From Aspergillus flavus (taxonomy: Eukaryota; Ascomycota; Eurotiomycetes; Eurotiales; Aspergillaceae), in contig NC_092404.1 in NCBI RefSeq assembly GCF_009017415.1, positions 1,178,001-1,242,000 on the forward strand: 64,000 bases of DNA, written 5' to 3'. Within the stretch, counting starts at the first letter, position 1. Each line of letters begins with the position of its first letter. The translations under genes were made by a program, and so were the position numbers. The notes under the pieces are model-generated. The model was not told the origin of the DNA and ran no database searches. It saw only the letters and a list, made by a program, of their open reading frames with translations. This document shows positions 36,236 through 48,774 of this stretch, in pieces.

Positions 36236-39200
36236 TTAAACACCACGGAACTGGAAACAAAAAAATTCATCAGTAAAGAATCATCACAAGCATCGATCAG
36301 GGAGGAACATACCATTCGCACAACCAAGTACCACAGCGCTCCGATAAACTTGAAGATAGACAATCCCGCAACACTCCAGAGGACGACTGCCATGTAGATT
36401 GTGGATCGCTTGTTCGAATCTTCACTGGTCTTCTCACTCTGATCGAAACGGTCCAAGCCGGCTGCGCTGAGCACGACGGCTCCCAGAGCGAAGTTGCAAA
36501 ACACCCATGCCAGCACGACCGCACTTCGGAATCCCTTGTAGTAATCGGCCTGTCGTTCTTCTTCCGAGATGACCTGTACTTCCTTGGGTGGCTTTTCGGC
36601 AAATTTGGCCAACTCCGTGTCGTATTGGGCGTTCAGATCGCCATCATCCTGCGGAATGTCGACGTCCACCTTGCCGCCAGGCTTCAGGTTCGCGGAGGGC
36701 AGCTTTTCCGCCTTGTCGTCACCCTTGGTACCCCATGTGATATCGTGAGTATTGCAAAACGCATAAATATTCAACACGTTGATATACGTCGGAGTGAGCA
36801 AGATATATTGGATGAACTGTCCCGGGTTAGTAAGACCAGCTGAAGAGCCGGATAGGAGGACTTACGCTGGTGAACATATGCCAGGGATCAAGGAAGATAA
36901 TCGATGCGACAAACCACATGACATACGTTGAGCCCAAGGACACAATGATCGTGAAGAACGTCGAGTTGGTGAACAGATCCGTGAAGGTAAAGCCATCCTG
37001 CTGCACCTCCGTCTGGATAGATTTCACCGTGACGAAAATGCAAGCAAATGCTAAGTAAATCATAATACCAATCCAGAAATAGACCATGGTCATGTAGAAC
37101 TTATTGGATCCGCCCGGGCGATTGCCCAAGGCCAGGACGAAGCACGTTACCAATGTTGCGAGGTAAAGCCACTCGAAAACCACACCAAGCACTTTACCGG
37201 TGGTGCCGAGGAGGTCTTTCTGACCGAGATATGTCGTGAGAATGTGGAAAACCAAGAAGAAATTACCCTGAAATACAAGTTAGTGTGACAGTGGCAGGTG
37301 GAAGGTAGGGTGGTGCTTACAATGCCAAACCAAGCGAACAGCATGTTGATGGTTTGATAGAAAAACTCGATGAGCAACGCGAATTTCCGAATAGCAGAAT
37401 GGTCGCTTCTCCAGATCTGATAGAAATGGGCGATTGCATATACCGCAGCGAAGAAACTGCCGTTCAGCCACCGACGGCGCTGAAGAATGAACTCCGCCAT
37501 CTGATCCGGAACATCGGTCTCGCCAGTAGAAGACTTCACATATTGCAGTAGCCAGCGACAGTTACGTTTGGTGACGATTTCGAAACACAGAATGCGATCC
37601 TCAGCCAGGTACATATTGGCCGTGAAAATACCGGCATTGGCGCCATGCATCTTTTCACCGAGGAAATACCGCTCCAACGGACCTTGGCCGTTCTTATCAT
37701 TCTGTAATGCGACAAACCGGTACGCAGAAAATGCACCAGGAAGCACACTAATGAACCCAAAGGCCGACTCCATAGGTTTGTCGAGGATATTGCTCAGCTT
37801 ATACTCGAAGTTCTGACCAGCAACCAGGGGGTTGAGCAGTTTCTTTCCGTGCGAGAGCATGACTTTGATTTCACCACAAGCCCCTCCACACATCGGCTCC
37901 ACATCGAATGCCTTCCAGAGACGATAGATGGAGTCCTTGCCGGGCTTCGTTCCAGCATCCAGCAGGACACAAATGTTGGGGTCCAGTACTCGACCAAATG
38001 CCTGGAAGAACCAGCGGTGGGAGTTGATCTTCTTCTGATTCTTTTCCTTCAGACAGAAAATCATCTGAACGGGCACTGCCGAGCGTCCCTTGATATGGAC
38101 CTGGGTTCCCTTCAGCTCGAGAGCTATCTGAGTGGTGTATTCGTAGATGTGCGCTGTCACGTCCTTGCCGTTGACTTGTTGCTTAGCAATTCCGTCCTGG
38201 TATACTCCCAAAGCGGCCAACACTGCACGGGTTCGCGGGTTGATTTTCGCACGACCATCGCTGATTACACAGACCACGATCTTCTTCCATGCGTCTTTGC
38301 CCCAGGTCTTGCTATGCGTCCTCGAGCACATATGTTCAATGTTCTTGAATACACCAATCAACGTTCGCGCGAAAAGAAAGTCATCCTCGTTATACATCGT
38401 TACCACGATGAAGAGTTCGGTATGACGGGGCTTGGCGAACAGTTTCTGGCGCAATGTGAAGCGCTCCTCAAAGAAGTCGTTGGGGTCGCATGTTGCGGCG
38501 GAATAACGCATATGTGTGAACTCGTCACGGCCCGGAGGCTCAGCATGAGGAACCTGGTTAAGAAGTTTGGGTGCGATCGGGCAATCTAGAACAAGATTAC
38601 CATTGAATAATTGCACTTCTTTGACCGTTTTCCACCGTCGGATGGGTGCCGGGCTAGGGGTGTGGCCGTCCGCCGGCTCTTCCACTTGGTATTCATCGCT
38701 GTAGGGATCGGGTCCGAATGGATTATCCTGTTGTAGCATGGGAATGCGATCATCGCTATAAGAGTGCTGGTGCTGGTGTTCGGGGTATTGTCCTAAGTCA
38801 TAATCATCATGTGGCGTGACTGTAGGTTGGTAAGGTTGAGTATAATAGGCGTCATGATGTGCCTCGGGATCCACTGCATACTCGTATCCGGGGTAAGACT
38901 GCTGGTGGTGCTGTTCGTAGGCTTCGTTATGACCGTAAGAGTTAGGCAATCTCTCCACTGAATACTGTTGTCCCAAGTTCGTCAGTTACCACACCGTGGT
39001 ATATGTCAGACGGGGATGCTTACCGTTGGTTGCTCGGCCAGTAAATCACTCGAAGGCATATGAAGGCGCTCCTGTGGCCCGTAAGAAACATCTGAGAGCT
39101 GGTAGGCATTCAATGGCCGACCCGGTGACGGAGACCGATTGTTCGTTTGGTGGGGGTTCATCATGGGAGAGTGACTATGGTCGTCCTCCCCATAAGACTC

Positions 39201-39489
39201 TCCTGGAGTAGGGCGTCAGTATACTAGAGGATGTAAGAAGGCTGGAGGATTCCAGCGATCGCGAGCGCAAGCGGAAACAAAAGAAAAACACAAACAACAA
39301 CAAAGAAGGACGAAAAAAGATGCTGTCAGCTTGCGCGCCGAGCCTCTAGACAATCTCCTTCAATATTCTAAAGTTTCAGAAAGGAGATGGATATCGGTGC
39401 GACAGCCCACAGCGACGCAATCGGAACAACATTAACAAGGGAAACCATGCGCAATGGGAAATATACTGACCCAGGCGATTGTACGACAT
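36236..39489 (-). CDS. Chitin synthase, division 1, probably class I
   Basis: Plasma-membrane family 2 glycosyltransferase that polymerises UDP-GlcNAc to cell-wall chitin. Six exons join to 920 residues: 39471-39489 (19 nt), 39024-39202, 37321-38964, 36866-37267, 36313-36816 and 36236-36250 (15 nt, encoding FRGV and stop). The first 190 residues are disordered, His/Gln/Tyr-rich. The catalytic domain shows [39 protein letters not shown], the EDR motif in LAEDRIL, and QRRRWLNGS. About seven helices follow. The [10 protein letters not shown] and [13 protein letters not shown] segments fit class I better than class III, but that call is from memory of class patterns. The start MSYNRLG comes from a 19-nt first exon that joins exon 2 in frame. 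Confidence 0.9.
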
Positions 39490-42400
39490 GTTGGACGATC
39501 GTGTTTCGGGTTAACAATCGTTCCAATCGGCGCGGATTCCTCGAACAGGGAAGTTGCGGAGAGAGATTGCGCCAGGAGCGCAGGTGGAATGCTCTCAATT
39601 CACTTTTAATGGTTCCCAGGTCGAATTCTCGGCGAAAGTTTCAGAGGAAGTGATAGGCGGTTGACAAGATAAAAGGTGGGTACCGTTGATTCGTTGTCAA
39701 CAATGGAAGATTGATCGGTGAAACGTGAAGCACGACGAAATGACGAGTTTAAAGAAGAAGATTGATGAGAGGCAGCGTATTTCTTTTGACGAGTGCCTGG
39801 GAAGCTGCCGCGCCACTTTTCTTCCCCAAGCAAAGCAAAGCGCGAGGCACAAACTTGTCTTGGCGGGGTTTACGTTTGTTGACCAAGGAACCGAGGGATC
39901 AGCGGGAGAGATTCGTGGACAAAGATAGCGAACTAATTAGTTAGTTAATGGGGGAGGATCTGACTAAAGGAAAGAAGTGAGTTGAGGTACGAATGAGATT
40001 TCCTTTTTCAGGCGACGATCGTGAAGTCATGTGGGCCCCCAGCCCATTGGGCGGGAGGATTCATGTTACGGTACTTACAGTACGGGGTCCCTTTTCGGAC
40101 TCTTCTCTATGTTGGTTATTTATATCGATGATGTCTGTCCTGACAGCGGGGGAATATCTCCTTCTCGACAAACCCGGAGAATTAATTCTCAACAGGACCT
40201 TTCTCGAATCAAAAAATACGGAGGATTACTCTCCTATGGAACCAAGCCCTGGCCAGCCGTGGATACCTGAGGAGAGTTGCACTGGTCCTTTGGGTCATGT
40301 CTCCACTCCCCATCACTGGGCCAACAACATCTCGTCCACAGCCACATTGCCGTGGCGGTTCCTTGGGAGCGTCATTGGAAATGTTCTTTTTGTTTGTCAG
40401 TTCTTTTTATAGGAACTTTTTCTTGGTAGCCTAACAGAAAGACGTTCTTCAGCCCTGTCAAGGGCTGTCACGACTCACAATGGAGGAATATTCCATTTCG
40501 TTCGTGGATTTTATCTAACTATAGACATGCGCTAGTGTATGTATACTAATCCGACCAACGTCATAGTATCAGCAATGGGCCGCCGGGAAGTATCTCCCGG
40601 TAGTTTATACTTCCCCCAAGCAACTTCAAGCTTTGAGTCGGATTGTCTCTTGGTCAAGGACCTGAGGATACGTATTACGAAGTATTTCTATCTACCAAGG
40701 TTTCATTGCTACTATTTTGGAGGCCCAATAACTCATAAGATTACGTGAGATATCATCTGACATAAGCTCGCCATTTGTGACTGATCCTGGTGCACCTCTT
40801 CCACCGCCTAGACCAAGGGCGAATAACATCGAGTCGCAGTATACCATGTCTCGGCAGGCAGAATAAGCCCAGTGTAGTAGGCGGTAACATTGTATATCTT
40901 GTTTATCTTGTTCCTGTTCGATATTTTGTCCCTGGCTTATTCGGTGAGTCGATAGGGGCCAAACTCGACTGAGCCTGTAAGCACTATAATTCCACGTCGC
41001 TGGATAGCGAGGTCATATACACTTCGACAGGGCGTATTGGACCATCCATGATCTGTAACATCCTGGTAAATACTGATCAACACATACCCAGACGTTGGGA
41101 CTTTTATCTGTTCTGTGCCTCCTGCAAAGGTGCTCTCATTTTCTAATTTCAACCTGGTAGAGGATCGGATTTAGAGGCAGTACTCGTGGCACACAGGCTA
41201 GTCATAAGCATACTGGTCAGCGTGGTGTTTACATCACAGAGAAAATACAACTCAGAACAACTAATACCTGAGAAGTCGAGCATATACCTGGTAGTAGCAC
41301 AGGACAGAAATAATTACTCTGCAAGAGCCATGTGCCGAGGGACTGTAATTAGATACGGCTTTCGTGGGTATATCCAAACCTGGTTTGATAATGAGTAAAA
41401 CTCTTGGAATCAGACGAAGCTCATCTACACAGTTTGTTTAGATATATACCATGATTAAGGGTATGTGTCAGCTAAGCAATGGGCCTTCAAAGTAACAGCC
41501 TGGCTAAGGACAATATCTTAGAAGACGATGGACAGGATATGTGCACCTTGTCTGAGGCTTGACAATGGGCAACTCGAAAGAATCATACTGAAAGGAACTC
41601 GGCACACTCACCGAACTCCTGATATATCGTAGTGCACCGGCTTTGAGTGCATAGCCTATAGCTATATGGCCATGATTAGTAATGTGGCCTGATGGTCTCA
41701 ATATTGCCATGAATTAGGCCATGACCTGACCGGTTAGAGCGCCAGAGCTAAGACAGGAAATGAAGTAGATCGCCATTTGCGGTCACACGAGGGTCTACAA
41801 GTGGAGTATGAGTATGAGTAACCTGAGAAACGATATATCATTTGAGCAACGCACTTACAATCATGCTAAGCATATGCGGCACCTAAAATAGCAACAGTGC
41901 ATCCTTTGTTATCAGGATCCAAGGAACAGAGATTGGAATATCATTAGCTAGAATCCAGCAGTATCTTCTATGAAGCTAGACTAGCAGCTCAACCATTACA
42001 ACCGGACTATCTTCGTCATTGGAAGGGCAAAGGACAAAGAGCCAAGGAACCAACAACTGACGATGATTTGTTTAGTTATGATGCAATGATAAGCACGTTC
42101 TTGTTCAAGCATTGCCAACCAAGACTCTTTGTATTTCGCCCAGCCAAGTCATATGAAGTACTGATTCAAAGGACTAGATTTGTGGGTCCCCGTGTTCTCA
42201 GGGCATGTTTTTAATAAAACTGGTCCCGCTGTTTGAGTAAATTGACCCCCACGCTCTTTATTCGAGGAACGTGGCAGTGATATCGGCCATGGATGGCACG
42301 ATTTGAGGTAGTATCATCGCCAGACTCTCCACATATGGCAAACACAAAGAGAGATACTCCAACAACCCCCTTTGAAGGCGTAGTCGTCGGTAAGACAAAT

Positions 42401-43722
42401 TGGGAAATTACTTCCCAGACTCAGGTCTCCGATTTGCCCGGGTTAATTGGTGAAATGTAAGTCCTTTCTCAGAACCAAACGGGGTCCTTTCCTGTGCTCA
42501 TGCACGAAAGGTCGTGGTGTGAGTTTATCCATATAGTGTTGAATGAGCTGTTATAATGCTACACGAATCACAGTTAATGCGTACAGGGGCAATAATCGCC
42601 CCTGTTTACTCGCGACAGAATACCCCGACAGTCAATCTCATGGGGCTCTAAAGTAGTATTGCGCGACATGCCATGAGTAGTTGACTTTTAATAGCTACTC
42701 TCGGCAATTTTTCCCCTGGTCTTTCCCGCGTATCGTGACATTACTGTTGGATCCTTTAGTCAAACAACCCCTTGACAGCCGCTGTGGGCGTCAGCCCTAG
42801 TCTCACATTCCCTGTTTTTGAACGTCCCAATGCCAACATGGCTCCGTGTACGGTGCCTGCCGATCACGAAATAGACTGTCTTTGTCCTCATTTGAGTTTC
42901 AGTGCCCGATGAGAACAACTTCAGGTCTTTATTAGGGCATCGCGAGTCACTAGGTTGACTAGTCAGGAACGACCTTGGATTAAGGTTTGGTGCCCGGCAG
43001 TCTGGCCTCAGGGCCCATGTTAGGGCACGGGTTGACCATGTGTGACTATCTAAGATTACTTTCATAAATTCCTACTCCGGACCTAATCAAACTTACCAGA
43101 GTCTTGAATTCCTTTCTTCCCCGCACGTTCGGGATCTTTGTGTGAGGATGTGATATATCAATGCGTCCGTGTCTTGGGTTGTGCTTTCTGATTGCAAGAA
43201 TCGGTTGGTCTGTATGATGAACGGCATCTGTTCTTTGTCTTGGATATCTGTTTGTTCATAGAGTCAAGGTGAGACGACGGTCAAAAACCTTAATATATGG
43301 ATTTCTGCCATGATTGTGTATTTCTAATCTTAACGGCCAATGTGAGGCCGAGGACTGGTATCTCTCAGGGAGTGGATCGTGACTTAAGTCTAAGTAGCGC
43401 AATTGAAATCTTACTAGGATGGATTCCATATCGAGCAAGGCACAGAATGGCCCGGGCGCTGTCTTCGGACGTCTTGATGAATTAGACTGATCAAGTAGCC
43501 AAACGAAAGGAAAGGGTTACCAAAATAGAATATTCAGTAGTTGAAAGAAACACAAGTCATAATCTTAAGATACACTAAAGAACAAAGCTGAGGGATCTGC
43601 GCACATGAGACAGATACGTTAACTCCAACAAAAGCACTCTCCCTAGGGGTATCAGTTGCAACAAGGCCATCATAACATGTGCCCGGCATACTCCACATCA
43701 ACACTTCCCACTATCCCTGTCT
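39490..43722. other. Gene-poor region, 4.2 kb
   Basis: The longest non-genic stretch in the window. The first kilobase is the chitin-synthase promoter and leader. From about 40.4 to 43.7 kb stop codons are dense in all frames, with only short frames lacking codon bias; a 139-codon frame at 39,993-40,412 and a 101-codon frame at 42,760-43,065 have no motifs. It may be decayed repeat DNA, but I cannot identify an element, terminal repeats or a transposase relic. Confidence 0.5.
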
Positions 43723-44232
43723 CTAATGGTTGGTATTGGCATCCAGAATAGCCTGAAGACGTTGTAGCTCATCATCATCTATCCCACTGAACCCTATAGA
43801 TGCGGAGCCTGCAGATCTAATGTTAGCAACAGAGGCTAAATAAAGCAGTGTCAGGTTGTCCTTACCAAGGGGAATGGGATCGGGCGAGTCAGGACCATCA
43901 AGAAACAGGGTTGCAAGCGTCATGCACGCAGGTGGGACGTTATCAATTCGAAAGGCCCCCGGTCCAGTAGGGATGAACTCCACATTAACATCTTTCAATT
44001 GGCCATCGCACAGGTCACCTGCTGGTTGGGGAAAGCTTGCAAGTACATCGTACCCGGGCTTTTCCAGTTCAGAGTCGCCCTCTGTACCATTGCTAGTATG
44101 TCATTAGTTCTGTGCGTAGACTTGCTCTCGCTACTGATATGCTTACAGGTTCTCAGTTCCAGTCGGATGAGCAAGGCTGAATTGAGGTGCCCCAAGGAAC
44201 AGCAGTGCAAGAGCTGAGACAGATGACTTCAT
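43723..44232 (-). CDS. Small secreted protein sharing a C-terminal domain with its divergent neighbour
   Basis: Three exons (44147-44232, 43866-44092, 43723-43808) join in frame to 132 residues. A signal peptide (SALALLFLGAPQFSLA) is followed by a potential N-glycosylation site (NGT) and a mature domain with two Cys: one in GDLCDGQ and one in DNVPPACMTLATLF. The tail ends GSASIGFSGIDDDELQRLQ. The stretch from FRIDNVPPAC onward aligns by eye with the C-terminus of the large repeat protein encoded at 45103-47151 (SIRLDDVPPSC), with matching Ser-Ile and acidic helix after it. Function is unknown; a secreted, Cys-paired effector-like or wall-associated protein is plausible. It shares an 870-bp upstream region with that neighbour. 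Confidence 0.75.
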
Positions 44233-45102
44233 TCTGACTATGAGTGGAGTACCTGGAGAGAAAGTAAGAGAAATTGCTTGTCGGTGATCAACTGTCAACG
44301 TGGGTTAGCATTGATGATAGCCCGAGATGCTGATAAGATCAAATGCAGATCCAGGGGGGTTTATATAGACAAAATTGGGAACCATCATCGAAGCGGCCGA
44401 GGTTGATGTTCATATGTCCTGCCATGGCGTTTGTGGCTCAACTGTAGCCTCCTTTGTAATCTAAATGTAGAATGATGGTTTGCCTTCTACCTAGCTATCA
44501 TGTTTATGTAGTATTAATTGGCTGCAGCCCACCTATTAAGTATTCCACAGTGGGCCACTGTCATGAATGCTTAAACCTATGCTGAAAAAAGATCACGATA
44601 AACTGTGACCGCCAGAGATGGTATCGTTGATAGAGACATTGAGTACCACAAAAGACGAACGGGTGATGCAACCATCAAAGTTCTGACGGTCTGTCCCTGC
44701 ATACGCCCCGTTCGAACACAGTCCGACACTCCCGCTTCTGTCATTCAGTCTGGCAGACAAAGAACGTGGAAGTGGAGGACATTAGTCCCCTTCCGTCGAT
44801 GTTGAGGCTTTCTGATAGGGTTACACTCTCACCGGGCAAGACACGGGGCGCAGCTTGTGCGTGATTCAACATTATGTTTATCATATGTGGTGTCATTTTG
44901 ACCCGAAACCTAGAATGAGTAACATCACTGCCAATCTCCAAGCCTAAGACGGGAGCTGTGGGCATAAATAGATATACCATGTCCCCGTTCCTACATTGTT
45001 TATTTCATTTCCAACCAACCAACTGTTTGTCACTCTTTTCTCATAGTAAGCTCGTTCATTTATCCACTTTATCAACTTACGTTCGTTAAAACCATCCAAG
45101 CA
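44233..45102. other. Shared upstream region of two secreted-protein genes
   Basis: 870 bp between divergent starts. A CT-rich leader precedes the ATG at 45103. No coding region supported. Confidence 0.5.
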
Positions 45103-47151
45103 ATGGTCTCCCGACAAATCCTCGGGGTGCTTGCTCTGGCACTTCTTTGCCTTTTCCAATCATGCGGAGCGCTGCCACTTGAATCCAGAGTTTCACTGTC
45201 CGCTTCTGGTTCTGAAGCTAAACTGGAACCTCGTCTGTTTGGTTTGGGGAAAATAGCGTCTCTTATAGGCAAGCTTGTTGGTAGATCGAAAGGCTCGGGG
45301 GGGAGTGTTGGGGGTAGTCATAGGAAGGAAGAGCCTAAGAAGGAAGAGCCTAAGAAAGAAGAGCCTAAGAAAGAAGAGCCTCCAAAGGAAGAGAAGAAGG
45401 AAGAATCGAAGAAGGAAGAACCGAAGAAGGAAGAACCGAAGAAGGAAGAACCGAAGAAGGAAGAACCGAAGAAGGAAGAACCGAAGAAGGAAGAACCGAA
45501 GAAGGAAGAACCGAAGAAGGAAGAACCGAAGAAGGAAGAACCGAAGAAGGAAGAACCGAAGAAGGAAGAGCCAAAGAAGGAAGAAAAGAAGGAGGAAGCG
45601 CCAAAGGACGGCAAGGCAGAGGACAAGAAGGAAGAAGCGCCAAAACAGCAGTCAGGACAGGGACAACAGCCTAGACAGCAACCAGGAGACCCGACGCAAG
45701 GACAGCAGCTAGGGCAGGGACAGTCCCCAGCGCAGGGACAACCCCCAGTGCAGGGACAAGCTCCAGTGCAAGGACAAACCGCAGTGCAAGGGCAGCTGGC
45801 AGCACAAGAGATAGCACAGCAAGTACCCCCGCAGCAGCAATCAGCACAGCAACAACAGCCAGGGCAAGGACAGCCGAAAGCACAAGATACCACACAACAG
45901 CAAGGATTCCAGCAGCAGCAACCAACACAGAAACAACAGCCAGGGCAGGGACAACAGACAGCACCAGAGACGGCACAGAAATCATCCCAGCAACAACAGC
46001 CAGGGCAAGGACAACAGGCAGCAGAGACGGCACAGCAGCAGCAATCTACACAGCAACAACAGCCAGGGCAGGGACAACAGCCAGGGCAGGGACAACAGCC
46101 TCAATCACCAACACAACAGACATTCGCGCCGCAACAAGCATCGACAGAGCCAGCAAACGTCCACGTAGATAATACCCCTACCAGACAAGATATCTATGGC
46201 TCGGCTGTTCTGGGAGCTGGGATTGGAGCGATTCCTGCCAGTATCAGTGCCGCGACACTTAAAAACGAGAATGAACTGAATAGGGAGCAAAATGCTCACG
46301 AAGGAGAATTGAATAGGCAACAATCTCTCGACCTGGCCAACAAGCAAAATAACAATAATAGTGGTGGTGCCACTAGCCCTGCTCCTCCTGCCAGCCCTGC
46401 TCCTCCGGCCAACCCTGCTCCTCCTGCCGACCCTGCTCCTCCTGCCAACCCTGGAAACACTGGTTATGGCGGCGCCGGTGATACTGGAAGCACTGGCTAT
46501 GGAAACACTGGTAATACTGGCAGTCCCAGCTACGGCAACCCTAGTAATGCCGGCAGTCCTAGCTACGGCAACCCTAGTAATGCTGGTAGTCCTAGCTACG
46601 GCAGTGCTGGAAATACTGCTAATGCAGGCACTGTAGGCACTACTGGCAATGTTGGAAACACTGGATATGGAATTCCTAATACAGCAGGCACTACGGGTTC
46701 TACTGGCACCGTTGGTACTACTGGCAATGCCGGCTATCCCGGAAATACTGCCAACGCTGGTTATTCTGCCAGTACTAATCAGAAGCGAGGGTTTCCACAG
46801 ATTGACCAGGGAGTTCCTCGAGAAATCCAAGAGGTTTATGATTCTTGTAATAAGGACATTGATGGTCCTTCCTATCTGGTCACCTACTATGCAATCAGCT
46901 CTGACTGTAAGTTCTTATTCTCAACTTGAGTATCCTGACCTACTTACTAACAGACTGGGGTTCTAGCTATTCGATTGGATGATGTTCCTCCATCCTGCAT
47001 AAAACTCGCAGAGATCCTCTCTGGTCAGCCTGAACTGTCTTCTAGCGGCCCCGTGCCAACTCCCATTGGTTCTACAAGCATTGAGTATCATGGGCTCAAC
47101 GAGCAAGAAAAAGAGAACATCATGAACTCTCTACATGAGTCGCATATTTAA
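45103..47151 (+). CDS. Secreted low-complexity repeat protein with conserved C-terminal domain
   Basis: Exons 45103-46906 and 46967-47151 give 662 residues. A signal peptide (LGVLALALLCLFQSCGA) leads to a basic segment, then a tandem EEPKK array (residues about 74-160), a Gln/Gly-rich region with GQGQQ units (about 180-350), a short helical patch (NELNREQNAHEGELNRQQ), PAPPA repeats, and a Gly/Asn/Ser/Tyr region with SYGNPSNAGSP repeats. The last 80 residues return to normal complexity and hold two Cys (VYDSCNKD and DDVPPSCIKLAEIL), matching the small secreted neighbour. The splice at 46906/46967 is the only one of two nearby acceptors that avoids a stop. The whole suggests an extracellular or wall-spanning stalk carrying a small C-terminal domain. 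Expression is not shown. Confidence 0.75.
45323..45590 (+). repeat. 15-bp tandem repeat encoding EEPKK
   Basis: Units of AAGAAGGAAGAACCG repeat about a dozen times, nearly identical from 45,410 to 45,570, with more diverged copies upstream. Length polymorphism between strains is expected. Confidence 0.92.
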
Positions 47152-48092
47152 TTGCTATGGTGATTGACTCTCTCTCAAAATTGTTGAGGAGGGACGAGTG
47201 AGACATTTGTATTTCCATGTGTTTTGATCAACAAGTTTGAAGTACTCAAATATTTTTATTCGATTTTGCAGACTTTCCAAGATTTGTACCTAACCAGGTA
47301 GTCCATTGTAATGCTTAAAGGCAAATGCAAGAAGTAATTCATGCTATTCATATAATATGTCCTAGGCACAAGAGCTGCTAAGGTTTAAGTAAAGCTAGTA
47401 GTAGACTTCCGATTTATAAAGATCTCGGTGGGAGCTGCTGCTGAGACTGTATTCAAGGTTGGTAAACCAGTGAGCATTTTCTCAGATGCATCGTGGTGTA
47501 ATTGGATTCATTCCAGCTGACTATTCTGGATAGCTCTGTTCTGGAGGTGATCCATCCATCGCTAACCAGTTCATGTTCCTTTCTCCATGGGTTAAAACCC
47601 CACTCATCAATTACCTGTTGTCCGGATTTGAATCAATATCTAGGATAAAAACTGGATAATCATTAATGATAGTCGCTGACATTACTGTTGAGGAAGCATC
47701 CACCCTCGTCCCGCTGAGATACACTTATCGTGTAATAAAAGACTATAATAGAGGTCATACCAACGACTGCAAGTTTATTTCTAGATTTATTAAACTCTAT
47801 ACTTTCTCTTATCGAAATAATAAAAGAAAATAGCATTATAAGCATATATCACTAAGTGCACAATTCCCTTCTATAGTGCCACATAAACGTATGGATGATC
47901 CCCACGCTACAAGCCCACGGTTTTAGGGCTAGAGCCCCTGTAGCGTGCGCAACGGATCTCAGATCTCAGATCTAACGATCCATATTTCACGCTTAACCGC
48001 TAGCGAACAATAGCCCGAGAACCTCTGGATGACTTCTACACACTTTTCCCCCGCCAATCTGCCAATTCCTAGGAGTAAGAGAATAATTAACC
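47152..48092. other. Intergenic with an inverted repeat
   Basis: 941 bp. At 47903-47910 and 47940-47947 the 8-bp arms CACGCTAC and GTAGCGTG face each other, with further pairing of AAGCCC and GGGCT inside. Three GATCTCA-like units follow near 47,955. No gene supported. Confidence 0.6.
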
Positions 48093-48774
48093 ATGACCCG
48101 CGCTGAGCCGGTGACCTTCACAGACGGTCTACCTCTGCCACGCCTCATCGCTTTTGACCTGGACCACACATTATGGCCATTCAAGGTCGACGCGGATGTT
48201 TGCGAGCCAGTCGAGGCTCGCGACAACAATTCATGCGTCGTGGACCGGTATGTCAGAACAGAATCGTGGAGTTCAGTTCCATTAGTTTCGTTTGCCTAAG
48301 CTCTCTCAACCAAATAGACGGGGTAAGTCCTTCGCCTTCTATCCCGCTGTGTCCTCAATCCTCTCCTCCTGCAAGGATCGGTCAATCCCCTTGGCACTCG
48401 CTTCGCGGAGCCATGCTCCCGATTTGGCGCTTGCGATGCTCGAAGCCTTGCACATCAATCTCGCGTCCTCGGATAGCACTGCCCTTAATACTCCCTCTGT
48501 GGGCGCGCGGAACTACTTTGACTACATGCAAATTGTCTCTGGGACTAAAACGCAACACTTTACGCGCATCCATCATGCCAGCGGCATTGCCTATGAGGAT
48601 ATATTGTTCTTTGATGACGAGGCGCGTAACCTCGACGTGGAAACTGAGCTCGGGGTCACATTTTGTCTGATTAGCGGTGGAATAACCAGAGACGAGGTGG
48701 ATCGCGGAGTTAGGGCTTGGCGGAAGCGGAAGGGGATTGCACAGAAGACGACTGATAATAGGTCGTCCGTATAG
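48093..48774 (+). CDS. MDP-1-like HAD phosphatase
   Basis: Magnesium-dependent phosphatase of the haloacid dehalogenase superfamily, MDP-1 branch, which acts on small sugar phosphates or phosphotyrosine in known members. Exons 48093-48247 and 48318-48774 join to 203 residues. All four HAD motifs are seen: nucleophile DLDHT (D22, D24), Ser in ASRSH (about 81), Lys in SGTKTQHF (K129), and the acidic pair in FFDDEARN (151-153). The C-terminus (ITRDEVDRGVRAWRKRK) is the usual fungal MDP-1 end. It converges on the HldE gene 428 bp away. GmhB, the bacterial heptose-bisphosphate phosphatase, is also a HAD enzyme, so this protein is a candidate for that step; this is inference. It may be a housekeeping MDP-1 instead. 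Confidence 0.85.

Noticed and set aside
39993..40412. 139-codon plus-strand frame in the gene-poor region
   Set aside because: No motif, no codon bias, no splice partner; the length is within chance for this region.
45318..45893. Minus-strand 191-codon open frame of Ser/Phe and Cys-rich repeats opposite the EEPKK array
   Set aside because: It is a mirror of the tandem repeat: a codon repeat without stops on one strand gives open frames on the other. It lacks its own start context and domain.
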